A stretch of DNA of 64,000 nt from assembly GCF_014196795.1 (NCBI RefSeq), contig NZ_JACIEJ010000009.1, positions 62,001 through 126,000 of the forward strand, given 5' to 3'. This document shows positions 1 to 7,625 of this stretch, piece after piece. Position 1 is the stretch's first letter. Each line of letters begins with the position of its first letter. Source of the stretch: Sagittula marina. GTDB lineage: Bacteria > Pseudomonadota > Alphaproteobacteria > Rhodobacterales > Rhodobacteraceae. The position numbers were made by a program, and so were the translations under genes. The notes below the pieces were generated by a model that was given only the letters and a program-made list of their open reading frames with translations, ran no database searches and had not been told where the DNA came from.

Positions 1-408
1 CGCTTCTTCGAGAAAGCCGCACCGCTGGAAGCGTTTCTACCGGGACGATCCACAGCGGAGTTTGCGGACGGACTGACACCTGAGACGGATGAGGTCATCG
101 TGACCAAGCAGTACCCTTCGGCGTTTTTTGGAACATCCCTCGCGCCGATGCTGACCTCCATGGGGTGCGACAGCGTGCTGCTGACAGGCTTGACCACATC
201 GGGGTGTGTCCGGGCGAGCTGCGTCGATGCCATGAGCCACGGGTTTCGGACGCTGGTCGTAGCTGAGGCCTGTGGAGATCGACATAGCGCGCCACATGAG
301 GCGAACCTGTTTGATATGAACGCCAAGTACGCAGACGTGGTGAGCCTGCCTGAGACATTGGCGTATTTGCAAAGGCACGCGTGTCAAACTGTCAAAATTG
401 TCAGCTGA
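1..408 (+). CDS. Isochorismatase-family cysteine hydrolase, C-terminal part
   Basis: The frame is open from the first base of the window, so the N-terminal part lies outside. About 135 residues are visible. The segment VTKQYPSAFFGT carries the conserved lysine of the isochorismatase/N-carbamoylsarcosine amidase fold, and TTSGCVRASCVDA holds the nucleophilic cysteine. The family hydrolyses amide, carbamoyl or vinyl-ether bonds, and GCVRAS is commonest in N-carbamoylsarcosine amidase-like members. The substrate cannot be read from this fragment. The stop codon (406-408) lies inside the first copy of the palindrome that separates this gene from the convergent repC. Confidence 0.85.
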   Translation, partial: RFFEKAAPLEAFLPGRSTAEFADGLTPETDEVIVTKQYPSAFFGTSLAPMLTSMGCDSVLLTGLTTSGCVRASCVDAMSHGFRTLVVAEACGDRHSAPHEANLFDMNAKYADVVSLPETLAYLQRHACQTVKIVS

Positions 409-434
409 CAATTCTAACGATTAGCTCTGATCCG

Positions 435-465
435 AACGCCGTTCCCAAAAGTGGGGCGGCGTTTT
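435..465 (+). terminator. Terminator-like hairpin in repeat unit 1
   Basis: AACGCCG (435-441) pairs with CGGCGTT (457-463), with additional CCC/GGG pairing inside, and a short T run follows. It would stop transcripts leaving the isochorismatase-family gene before they run into repC. A related hairpin recurs in the next repeat unit. Confidence 0.5.
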
Positions 466-532
466 ATCTTGCCTGAATCCGAAAAGTGGGAAAATTGTCA
501 GCTGACAATTCCGACGATTAGCCGTGATCCAA

Positions 533-565
533 GCGCCGTTCCCGAAAGTGGGGCGACGTTTTTTT
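533..565 (+). terminator. Terminator-like hairpin in repeat unit 2
   Basis: GCGCCGTTCCC is followed by GGGGCGACGT and a run of seven T (559-565). The stem is less perfect than in the first unit (one mismatch and a small bulge) but the T tract is longer. It lies 97 bp after its counterpart, as part of the repeated unit. Confidence 0.5.
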
Positions 566-653
566 GTGCCCGAAGCCGCAAAGTGAAAAAATTGTCAGCT
601 GACAATTATCGGACTTTTGACTTGGCGCGAGGTTAACCATGCGCACGCTCGAT

Positions 654-1724
654 TCAGACAAAATTGTCAGCTGACAATTTTGCAGTTTTCGCCGCCTTAA
701 GCATTCCTTGCATGTTGAACAGGCCACTCTCGGAACGGGCGGAGAGGGCGCGGAGGTAGGCTCCCGGGGATTTGACGCTGCCGAGCATCTCAAGAATGCA
801 AAGGACCGCTGTGGTGGCTCTTTCAGCGCCCATACGACGCTTTGCATCCACGTAGACCTGTTGGTCGATGCCCATCATACCATGCAGGCGGCTTGCCACA
901 GTGTGAAGCGCTGGCCAGTCGGGCGCAGGCGTTGGGAAGAGCGCCTGGTATTCATGGCAACTGTCCAGCACGTCGGATAGGGCAGGGGCTTCGGAAGGTT
1001 GAGAAACCGTTACGGGAGCGTTCTTAGATACAGATATGGATTTATCTGTATCCTGTATGTGCCGCTCATTTTGGTGGGGCGTGGCGCTCATTTCTTTGGC
1101 GGGTGCGACGATTGTCAGCCGGTCTTCCACAGCGTCAGCGAGTGTTTCCAAGCTGTCGGTGCTGAGTTTCCGGCGCAAGGAAAGGCGCGCGTTTTCGATC
1201 ATTGGATCGTCGCTGGGGCAACCGTCATCAAGCAGGCGCTGCCGGGCTGCGGCGATGCGGGCGCGCAGGGCAGAGACATGGGCACGTCGTTGCACAGCCT
1301 CTTCTGCGGCGTCGAACACCTCGGCGGCAGAGCGGGCCAGCGGGCTGAGATCGAACCCGAACGCCACGCCGCCAAACCGGGCAAAGCGTTTGCGGTTGGC
1401 ACTGTCATGACGGACCACGAGGCCGGACTTCACCAAGGTGGACAGGTGGCGCCGAAGCGTGCTTTCGGGCATGCCGTTGAGCCTGTCGCTGAGAACCCGG
1501 TTCGAGGGATAGACCACCCCGGCACCGGCAGTGCGCGGCAGGTCACGGTCGGGAAAGAAGCTGAGCAGAGCGCGCAGCACATTCAGGCTGCGGTGGGTGA
1601 GGCCGAAATTCTCGGCCGCCTGGGTCAGCGCATCCAGCAGCGCCCATTTGTCAGCCGGGAAATCCCTGGCCTCTGGGCGCAGCAAAACGGGCTGTCCAGC
1701 ATCAATGCGAGACAGTTTTGTCAT
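654..1724 (-). CDS. repC: Replication initiator RepC of a RepABC replicon
   Basis: RepC initiates replication of repABC plasmids, usually at an origin inside its own gene. The 356-residue protein has the RepC N-terminal winged-helix region (ALTQAAENFGLTHRSLNVLRA, then SNRVLSDRLNGMPESTLRRHL) in its first 130 residues and a more variable C-terminal half. It is a little shorter than the usual 400 or so residues. It is the third gene after repA and repB on the same strand, separated from repB by 161 bp that appear to hold a counter-transcribed RNA. No clear Shine-Dalgarno precedes the ATG at 1724, which fits tight translational control. The last eight codons lie in the fourth palindrome copy. Confidence 0.93.
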   Translation of the reverse strand: MTKLSRIDAGQPVLLRPEARDFPADKWALLDALTQAAENFGLTHRSLNVLRALLSFFPDRDLPRTAGAGVVYPSNRVLSDRLNGMPESTLRRHLSTLVKSGLVVRHDSANRKRFARFGGVAFGFDLSPLARSAAEVFDAAEEAVQRRAHVSALRARIAAARQRLLDDGCPSDDPMIENARLSLRRKLSTDSLETLADAVEDRLTIVAPAKEMSATPHQNERHIQDTDKSISVSKNAPVTVSQPSEAPALSDVLDSCHEYQALFPTPAPDWPALHTVASRLHGMMGIDQQVYVDAKRRMGAERATTAVLCILEMLGSVKSPGAYLRALSARSESGLFNMQGMLKAAKTAKLSADNFV

Positions 1725-1773
1725 TTTTTAGTTCACGAAAGACAAAAAAAGACCGTCCACCGAATCGGTAGCG

Positions 1774-1802
1774 TTGACAGGATCAGGGGATACGGGCTAT
1801 CT
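1774..1802 (+). promoter_or_regulatory. Promoter of the candidate counter-transcribed RNA
   Basis: TTGACA at 1774-1779 is a perfect -35 box, and 17 bases later CTATCT (1797-1802) serves as -10. It reads opposite to repABC, as expected for the small antisense RNA that sets repC expression. The predicted start is near 1808. Confidence 0.6.
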
Positions 1803-1807
1803 CAAGA

Positions 1808-1859
1808 GTGCGAGAAATGAGAGAGCTCTCCGGGACCAGTCCTGGGGGGCTTTTCTTTT
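1808..1859 (+). ncRNA. Candidate ctRNA (antisense regulator of repC, incompatibility RNA)
   Basis: From the predicted start near 1808 the RNA runs about 50 nt into a hairpin of 12 pairs. AGCTCTCCGGGA (1824-1835) pairs with TCCTGGGGGGCT (1840-1851), including G-U pairs, around a CCAG loop, followed by TTTCTTTT. Size, location between repB and repC, antisense orientation and terminator hairpin all match ctRNAs of repABC plasmids, which lower repC expression and cause incompatibility. The exact 5' end is inferred from the promoter. Confidence 0.65.
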
Positions 1860-1885
1860 GTCCTGTTGTCGTGCCTCCTTGGGGT

Positions 1886-2851
1886 TCAGGTTTCGGGGTC
1901 TTCTGCCTGCTCGGACATCCAGCGGGCATGAAGGTTGAGCATCACCTCTTCCGCGTTGGCGTTCATCCAGTCTGCGAAACCGGCACCGTCCGAGGCGGGG
2001 ATTGTGAGGGTCAGCGCGTTTTCACTGCGCTTGACCTTGGCGAGGGCAAAGCCATGCGGGCTGAGCACTTTGCGCGCGCGGGGCAGGGCGGGTTTGACCG
2101 CCTTTGGCGCGGGCGCATGGGTGGCCCAGGAAAGCACCTGCTCGAACCGCACGTCGCTGTCGTTGATGCCGTCCAACGCGGGCAGGCGGTCAAGGGCGCG
2201 GTCGCGGTTGGCGGGGACTTCCATCGCCTCGGCCAGCTTGAGCCAGCGGTCGCGGCCAATGCCGGGGGCGGAGCCGATCTGTTTGAGAAAGTCGATTTCG
2301 AAGGCGCGGCCCGTGCGCAGCATCCGGCTGACCATGGGCATGTCGATCGACAGGGCCGCGGCGATTGTCTGCCGTTCATAGCCAAGCGATTCGAGTTGCG
2401 CGGCAAAGCTGGCCTTTTCGATGAAGGACAGGTCGCGGCGCGCGGTGTTTTCCTGACCCTGGGCCAGCACGAGCGCGTGGTCGTCGAGGTGACGCACCAT
2501 CGCCTTGACCGGCATACCAAGCGCCTTGAGCGCGCGCAGACGGCGGCGGCCATAGACGATTTCATACTCGCCGGGTTTGGCGTGGTGGGGACGCACCAGA
2601 ACGGGCACCTGCTGGCCGTATTGGCGCAGGCTGTCCTGAAGCGTTTGGTCGGCCTCTGCATCGGTGCCCAGGCGGTCGGTGACGCCCGCGTCGTGGATCA
2701 GATCGGGGGCGAGATCCTGGACCGCGTTTTCCTGTAGCTTGGTGAGCGAGCTTTGCAGCGCACCGACCGCGCCACGGGGGCCGGCGGGCGCGCGCCGGCT
2801 GGTGGTCGGGCTGTCAGAGGTGCCTGTGCTCAGAATTCCTTTACGTGCCAT
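1886..2851 (-). CDS. repB: Plasmid partitioning protein RepB (ParB family)
   Basis: RepB binds the centromere-like palindromes and works with RepA to segregate the replicon. The 321 residues contain a ParB N-terminal nuclease-like domain (residues about 45-140) with the signature YGRRRLRALKALG. A helix-turn-helix follows (ERQTIAAALSIDMPMVSRML), then a C-terminal region ending in MSEQAEDPET. It starts 11 bp after the repA stop, so the two are almost certainly co-transcribed and probably translationally linked. The palindrome array downstream of repC is its most likely target. Confidence 0.93.
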   Translation of the reverse strand: MARKGILSTGTSDSPTTSRRAPAGPRGAVGALQSSLTKLQENAVQDLAPDLIHDAGVTDRLGTDAEADQTLQDSLRQYGQQVPVLVRPHHAKPGEYEIVYGRRRLRALKALGMPVKAMVRHLDDHALVLAQGQENTARRDLSFIEKASFAAQLESLGYERQTIAAALSIDMPMVSRMLRTGRAFEIDFLKQIGSAPGIGRDRWLKLAEAMEVPANRDRALDRLPALDGINDSDVRFEQVLSWATHAPAPKAVKPALPRARKVLSPHGFALAKVKRSENALTLTIPASDGAGFADWMNANAEEVMLNLHARWMSEQAEDPET

Positions 2852-2862
2852 CAGCGTCCTCC

Positions 2863-4044
2863 TCAGCGGCCCCAGGCCTGTTGCAGAAGCATTTCGATCT
2901 CGTCGTTGACCGCGTTCAGGGATTCCATCGCGCGGTCATAGGTGGATCGGTGAAAGGCGGAGCGTTCCACCTCGTAAATGGTTTGCTGAGTCAGCCCGGC
3001 GTCGGAGATCGCGGTGGATTTCAGCATGGGAGAGGTCATGACCTCCTCCCCGAAGAGCTGGCGCAGGAAGGCCACCACCTGTTGCTGCGGCCCGTCGGAG
3101 GGCTCGTAACGGTTTATGAGGAAACGCAAAAAGTCGAATTCCATGCGCGCGCCAGCGTTCGAGACCACGTCGAGCAGGTCGGCTGACATCTGGAGGAACT
3201 GTGACATTGACGCTACGTCAAGCATGTTGGGCACAACGGTGATCAGCACGCCCGTCGAGGCACACAGCGCTGACATGGTCAGGTAGCCCAGCTGCGGCGG
3301 ACAGTCGAAGATGATGATGTCGTACTGATCCTCGACCTCTTGCAATGCGGCGGCCATGCGGGCGTAGAACGGCGGCTGGACGTTGTTGCGCAGCGCGGTC
3401 GGGGTCTCGTGCTCGAACTCTTGCAGGATCAGGCCGCCGGGGGCGAGGTGCAGGTTCGGGAAGTAGGTTTCCTGAATGATCTCGGAGAAGGGCAGGGGGT
3501 CATCGTAGCGGATCGCGTCGTAAATGCTGCCCGAATGCAGGAAGTCGTATTCGGGCTGATAGCCGAACAGCGAGGTGAGCGAGGCCTGCGGGTCGATGTC
3601 CACGGCGAGAACGCGATAGCCCTTGAGCGCAAACCGCTGGGCGGCGTGGATCGAGGAGGTGGTCTTGCCCGAGCCGCCCTTGAAGTTGAGAAAGGAGAGG
3701 ACCTGAACCTTCTCGCCCTCGGCGCGGCCCTTGAGGTAGGCGCCCTTGGTTTTGGCTTTGTCTTCAAGGATATGGCGGATATTCAGCACGTCCTGTGCGG
3801 AGTAATGGCGGCGGCCTCCGGCGGTGGTGTGCACGTCCGGCACGCGTTCCTCGAAGTGCAGCTTGCGCAGGAAGGAGGCGGAGATGCCCAGCAGGTCGGC
3901 GGCTTCGCCCGCAGAGAAGAGCCGCAGCTCCTTGCGCGCATCGGGGGCAAAGCTTTTCAGCAAATGCTGCTCCAGCGCGCCCGCAAGGTTTTGCGCGTTC
4001 TCCCGAATACGGGTATTGATGGTGATGGGCTGGGTCACTGCCAT
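2863..4044 (-). CDS. repA: Plasmid partitioning ATPase RepA (ParA family)
   Basis: RepA is the Walker-type ATPase of the partition complex and represses the repABC promoter. The 393-residue form has an N-terminal MerR-like helix-turn-helix (FSAGEAADLLGISASFLRKL), the deviant Walker A box LNFKGGSGKTTSS, and Walker B in IIIFDCPPQLGYLTMSAL. I chose the ATG at 4044 because AACGAGGCGG lies just upstream and the protein then begins MAVTQPITINTRI. The frame stays open to an ATG at 4233, but that extension is low-complexity and lacks a ribosome site. Family length is about 400 residues. Confidence 0.93.
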   Translation of the reverse strand: MAVTQPITINTRIRENAQNLAGALEQHLLKSFAPDARKELRLFSAGEAADLLGISASFLRKLHFEERVPDVHTTAGGRRHYSAQDVLNIRHILEDKAKTKGAYLKGRAEGEKVQVLSFLNFKGGSGKTTSSIHAAQRFALKGYRVLAVDIDPQASLTSLFGYQPEYDFLHSGSIYDAIRYDDPLPFSEIIQETYFPNLHLAPGGLILQEFEHETPTALRNNVQPPFYARMAAALQEVEDQYDIIIFDCPPQLGYLTMSALCASTGVLITVVPNMLDVASMSQFLQMSADLLDVVSNAGARMEFDFLRFLINRYEPSDGPQQQVVAFLRQLFGEEVMTSPMLKSTAISDAGLTQQTIYEVERSAFHRSTYDRAMESLNAVNDEIEMLLQQAWGR

Positions 4045-4528
4045 CGTCTGTCCGCCTCGTTGCTTTTGGCGTTGGTCCCGTGACTGAGGCTTTTTCGGGG
4101 CCCCTTCGTCTGGAACGCTGTTTTCCGCCAACGCTTTGTTTTCCGTTTCTTTACGAAAGGGAGAGGGGTCTTGGCAACTGTTTCTTGGAGGTGGGAGGCC
4201 GGTGCGGGGGAAGTTTTCCGAGGCTTCGTTCATGTTATGCGTGCAGAGGCATGGGTAAGCGTCTGATAATTAATGGTAAATTAAATATTTGGCAGGTGGT
4301 GGATTTTTCTCGGGCTGATGCACGGATACGGGCAACGCGGTGGTCGTGCCGGTGACCGGGCGGAGGGCGTACGAATCGTTATCCCGAAGGTTATCCACAG
4401 GCGTGTGCCCCTGGGCGGATGCGATTTCATGGGCTTGGCCGTGGCGTTGTGCGATCGGGGCGTGCTATGAATGAGGTCCGGTGCGGGCACGCCTGAGCCG
4501 ACGTAGCGTTAAGGTGAGGGGCAGGGCC
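4045..4528. promoter_or_regulatory. repABC promoter region with AT-rich block
   Basis: No convincing gene lies here. The region carries the repA promoter on the minus strand and the promoter of the GntR gene on the plus strand. A markedly AT-rich block at about 4263-4293 (GATAATTAATGGTAAATTAA) stands out in GC-rich DNA and is the likely repA promoter or RepA operator. I could not fix -35 and -10 boxes with confidence. Confidence 0.5.
4391..4399 (+). other. Consensus DnaA box
   Basis: TTATCCACA matches the DnaA R-box consensus exactly. It lies about 350 bp upstream of repA and close to an AT-rich block. Origins of repABC replicons are normally inside repC, so this box may serve regulation or may be chance; a single exact 9-mer is weak evidence alone. 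Confidence 0.4.
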
Positions 4529-5206
4529 ATGAGTGGCGCGACACAGTCTGATGAGACGGGCAAGGATGCGCCCCGGCCTTTGCACAGTGCCAGCATCGCG
4601 GCCACGCTGGAGGCGGAGATCGTCGCCGGCACCTATGCCGCCGGGGAAAAGCTGGATGAGCAATCGCTGACCAAACGGTTTGGTGTGTCGCGGACCCCGA
4701 TCCGGGAGGCGCTGCACGAGCTGGTGGCGCGGTCGCTGGCAGATCGACAGCCGTACAAGGGCGTGATCGTGGCCGATATCTCGCGCGAGCGGGTGGAGCA
4801 GATGTTCGAGGCGATGGCCGAGGTGGAGGCGCTCTGCGGCCGTTTTGCGGCAGAACGCATGACCATGGGCGAGCGGGTCGCTCTGGAAGAGCTGCACGCC
4901 ACGATGGAGCGCCTGTCGCAATCAGGCGCGCAGGACGACTATGACGCGGCGAACACGCGGTTTCACCAGCTGATCTTTGACGGGACGCGCAACGTGGATC
5001 TGACCGGCCTGGCGAATACGCTGCGGCTGAAACTGGCGCCGTTCCGCAAGTTCCAGCTGCAAAGCGGTCTGCGCATGGAGCGGTCGCACGCGGAACATGA
5101 AGAGATCGTGCAGGCGCTGTTGGACCGTGATCCCAAACGCACCGAAAAGGCATTGCGGCGGCACCTGATGAGTGCCGCGCGCGAGGTTTTGACCCGGATG
5201 ACCTGA
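4529..5206 (+). CDS. GntR-family transcriptional regulator (FCD/FadR type)
   Basis: A DNA-binding repressor or activator of 225 residues. A winged helix occupies residues about 20-85 (QSLTKRFGVSRTPIREALHEL, with the recognition helix SRTPIREAL). An FCD effector domain follows, with the metal-binding pattern suggested by NTRFHQLIF and ERSHAEHEEIV. The start at 4529 follows GGTGAGG. It is convergent with the TauE gene, whose stop is only 4 bp away, at the far end of the TRAP/GGT operon it probably controls. FCD regulators typically bind TnGTnnnACnA-like palindromes, and TTGTnnACAA pairs occur near 10.66 and 11.53 kb. Confidence 0.9.
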   Translation: MSGATQSDETGKDAPRPLHSASIAATLEAEIVAGTYAAGEKLDEQSLTKRFGVSRTPIREALHELVARSLADRQPYKGVIVADISRERVEQMFEAMAEVEALCGRFAAERMTMGERVALEELHATMERLSQSGAQDDYDAANTRFHQLIFDGTRNVDLTGLANTLRLKLAPFRKFQLQSGLRMERSHAEHEEIVQALLDRDPKRTEKALRRHLMSAAREVLTRMT

Positions 5207-5210
5207 GGGG

Positions 5211-6023
5211 TCAGCTGAAGGCCGCCATCAGCATCCGTACCGCCGTGATGGCGAGGAAGACGGCAAAGGCGCGCTTGATCCAGATGCCGTCGAGGCTGTG
5301 CGCCAGTTTTGCGCCCAAGGGGGCAAAGCCCACGGTGAAGGGCAGGATCAACAGGGCGGCTGGCAGGCTGACGTAGCCCAGCGACAGCGGCGGACGATCC
5401 GGCAGGCCCCAGCCGGAGATGATGAACCCGGCCATGGCGGGCAGGGCAATCAGGATGCCAAAGGCACTGGCGGTGCCCACCGCGCGACGGATTTCAAAGG
5501 AAAAGGCTGACAGGGTGGGGACAGAGAGCGTGCCGCCGCCAATGCCCATGAGCGCGGAAATCAGGCCGATCACCAGCGACATGGCCCCGTTTGCGGCGCG
5601 GCTTTTGGGCAGCTGATCGGCGATGACCAGCGTTTTCGGCGTGGACATGTTGATCGCGACCAGGATGGCGATACTGCCGAACAGGATTTTCAGCCCGGCG
5701 GGGTCGATGAAACGCGCCCCCAGCCCGCCTGCCAGGGCGCCGATCATCAGACCCGGCCCCCAGCGTTTCATCAGGTCCACATCCACCGCGCCGCGTTTGT
5801 GGTGCGCGCGCGCCGAGGAGATGGAGGTGAAGATGATCGTCGCAAGCGAGGTCGCAACGGCCATATGCATCGACAGCTCTGCGGGGAACTGGATGAAGGT
5901 CAGAATCCAGAACAGCACAGGCACGAGGACGATGCCGCCGCCCACGCCCAGAAGGCCCGCCATGATACCGGCGAGGATGGCTGCGGCGATGACGCCTGCG
6001 ATGATCGGCACGAGGTCCAGCAT
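5211..6023 (-). CDS. TauE/SafE-family membrane transporter
   Basis: A 270-residue integral membrane protein with about eight hydrophobic segments and the glycine-rich signatures of the TauE/SafE family (AGLLGVGGGIVLVPVL near the N terminus and ALMGIGGGTLSVPTL in the middle). The family includes exporters of sulfite, sulfoacetate and other small anions. It begins 15 bp after the gamma-glutamyltransferase stop and is the last gene of the TRAP-GGT operon. It may export an anionic end product such as sulfite, but the substrate is not visible in the sequence. Confidence 0.85.
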   Translation of the reverse strand: MLDLVPIIAGVIAAAILAGIMAGLLGVGGGIVLVPVLFWILTFIQFPAELSMHMAVATSLATIIFTSISSARAHHKRGAVDVDLMKRWGPGLMIGALAGGLGARFIDPAGLKILFGSIAILVAINMSTPKTLVIADQLPKSRAANGAMSLVIGLISALMGIGGGTLSVPTLSAFSFEIRRAVGTASAFGILIALPAMAGFIISGWGLPDRPPLSLGYVSLPAALLILPFTVGFAPLGAKLAHSLDGIWIKRAFAVFLAITAVRMLMAAFS

Positions 6024-6038
6024 GTCTTGGGTCTTTCG

Positions 6039-7622
6039 TTAGAATACAAGGGCGGCGCCGTCGGCGCGCGGGTCGGAGGCGGCCTCTATCAGGCCGGTGT
6101 CATGGCGCACCACGGCGCCGGCGTGCCCTGCGAGGTCGGAGTAGGGCGGGATCATCTCAACCTTGTGGCCTGCTTTGGTCAGCGCATCAATCAAGGCGGT
6201 GTCAAAGCGGTCTTCGAGTTTGAGCGATGTGGTGTCGTCGCCCCATGTCTTGCCCAGCAGCCAGCGCGGCGCGGTGACAGACTGTTGCAGGTCCATGCCA
6301 AAGGCGACGTGGCGGGTGAAGACGGCGGCCTGGGTCTGCGGCTGGCCTTCGCCGCCCATGGTGCCATAGGCCATGACACGGCCATCGGTCAGCCGGGCCA
6401 GCGCCGGGTTGAGCGTGTGGAACGGTTTGTGACCGGGTTTGAGTTGGTTGGGGCCGGGGGTCAGGCTGAACCCCGCGCCTCGGTTTTGAAAGAAGACGCC
6501 GGTGTCGGGGCAGGTGAGGCCGGAGCCGAACTCCCAGTAAACGCTCTGGATGAAGCTGACCACCGTGCCGTCGGCGTCGGCTGCGCCCATCCAGATGGTG
6601 TCGCCGTCCTTTGGCTCATGCGGCCAGGGCTGGGCGGTTTGCGGGTCGATCCTGGCGGCGAGCTGGTCGAGGCGGTCGCCGGTCAGCCAGTCCTGCGCCG
6701 GGGTGGCCATGGCGCGGGGGTCGCCCAATTCGGCGTTGCGCTGGAGGAAAGCTTGTTTCGTGGCCTCGATCAGCCCGTGCAGGTGGTCGAACCCTTCGCC
6801 GGTGCTGACACCGAGGCGGTCGAACAGCGCGAGGATCATCAGCGAGGAGATGCCCTGGGTCGGTGCGATCATGTTATAAAGTGTGCCGTGCGAGGTTTCG
6901 ACGCTGAGGGGCGTGACCTGTTCGGCGGTCTGGCTGGCAAAGTCGGCGGCGCGCAGCGGGCTGCCGTTGGCCTCGAGGAAGGCGGCGTGGGTTTTGGCGA
7001 TGTCGCCGGTGTAGAAGCTGGACAGGCCGTGATCTGCCAGCGATTGCAGGGTGTCGGCCAGCGCCGGTTGGCGCATCAGGTGGCCGGGGGCGGGGGGCTG
7101 GCCGTCGACGAGGAAGGTCTCGGCAAAGCCGGTCACATCGCGCAGCCCGTCGAGCTTGTCCGTCGTGGTGCGGGACTGGTTGCCGGTGACGGCGATGCCG
7201 TCGCGGGCGTAGGCAATGGCGCTGGCCAGCAGGTCCGACAACGGCAGGCGGCGGGTTTCGGGGACGAGCGACAGCGCGGCTTCCCACCCGCCGATGGTGC
7301 CCGGCACGGTGAGGGCAGCGGCACCGCCACGGGTCGGCAGGGTGGTGTGGCCCTGATCGGCGTACCATTGTGGGGTGGCCAGCGCGGCGGCGTGACCGCA
7401 GGCGGAAATGCCGATGGGGGCCTCGCCGGGGCGCGAGATGATCCAGAAGCCGTCACCGCCGATGCCGTTCATATGCGGATAGGTGACCGCGATGGTGCTG
7501 GCGCTGGCGACCATCGCCTCGATCGCGGTGCCGCCTCGGGCGAGGATCTCCTGTCCCGCGAGGGCCGCAGCGCGATGGGGGGCAGACACCGCCCCCCTAT
7601 ACCCGAGTGCAGAGTGCAGCAT
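6039..7622 (-). CDS. Gamma-glutamyltransferase-family protein without signal peptide
   Basis: A 527-residue Ntn-hydrolase of the GGT family, which self-cleaves to expose an N-terminal threonine and transfers or hydrolyses gamma-glutamyl or related amide groups. The large-subunit signature MNGIGGDGFWII is at residues 51-62. The likely nucleophile is T342 in DGDTIWMGAADADG, where classical GGTs have TTH-like motifs. GTMGGEGQPQ near residue 410 is the oxyanion/glycine loop. No signal peptide is visible, whereas classical GGTs are periplasmic. This one therefore probably acts in the cytoplasm on a compound brought in by the adjacent TRAP transporter. It starts 3 bp after dctM. The exact substrate is unknown. 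Confidence 0.9.
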   Translation of the reverse strand: MLHSALGYRGAVSAPHRAAALAGQEILARGGTAIEAMVASASTIAVTYPHMNGIGGDGFWIISRPGEAPIGISACGHAAALATPQWYADQGHTTLPTRGGAAALTVPGTIGGWEAALSLVPETRRLPLSDLLASAIAYARDGIAVTGNQSRTTTDKLDGLRDVTGFAETFLVDGQPPAPGHLMRQPALADTLQSLADHGLSSFYTGDIAKTHAAFLEANGSPLRAADFASQTAEQVTPLSVETSHGTLYNMIAPTQGISSLMILALFDRLGVSTGEGFDHLHGLIEATKQAFLQRNAELGDPRAMATPAQDWLTGDRLDQLAARIDPQTAQPWPHEPKDGDTIWMGAADADGTVVSFIQSVYWEFGSGLTCPDTGVFFQNRGAGFSLTPGPNQLKPGHKPFHTLNPALARLTDGRVMAYGTMGGEGQPQTQAAVFTRHVAFGMDLQQSVTAPRWLLGKTWGDDTTSLKLEDRFDTALIDALTKAGHKVEMIPPYSDLAGHAGAVVRHDTGLIEAASDPRADGAALVF

Positions 7623-7625
7623 GAT

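Larger units (their letters stand above)
396..682. repeat. Four-copy palindrome array, candidate RepABC partition (parS) site
   Basis: The 18-bp perfect palindrome AATTGTCAGCTGACAATT occurs at 396-413, 493-510, 590-607 and 662-679. The last copy extends to a 24-bp perfect palindrome at 659-682. The first three are spaced exactly 97 bp apart and the third to fourth 72 bp. The 97-bp unit also repeats a GATTAGC-type stretch and a hairpin. RepABC plasmids of Rhodobacterales are known to carry palindromic centromere-like sites bound by RepB, so a parS role is the best reading. Binding itself is inferred. The array overlaps the stop codon of the upstream gene and the last codons of repC. Confidence 0.75.

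Noticed and set aside
396-682. CRISPR array
   Set aside because: The repeats are perfect palindromes with near-identical 79-bp intervals, not diverse spacers, and no cas genes are present.
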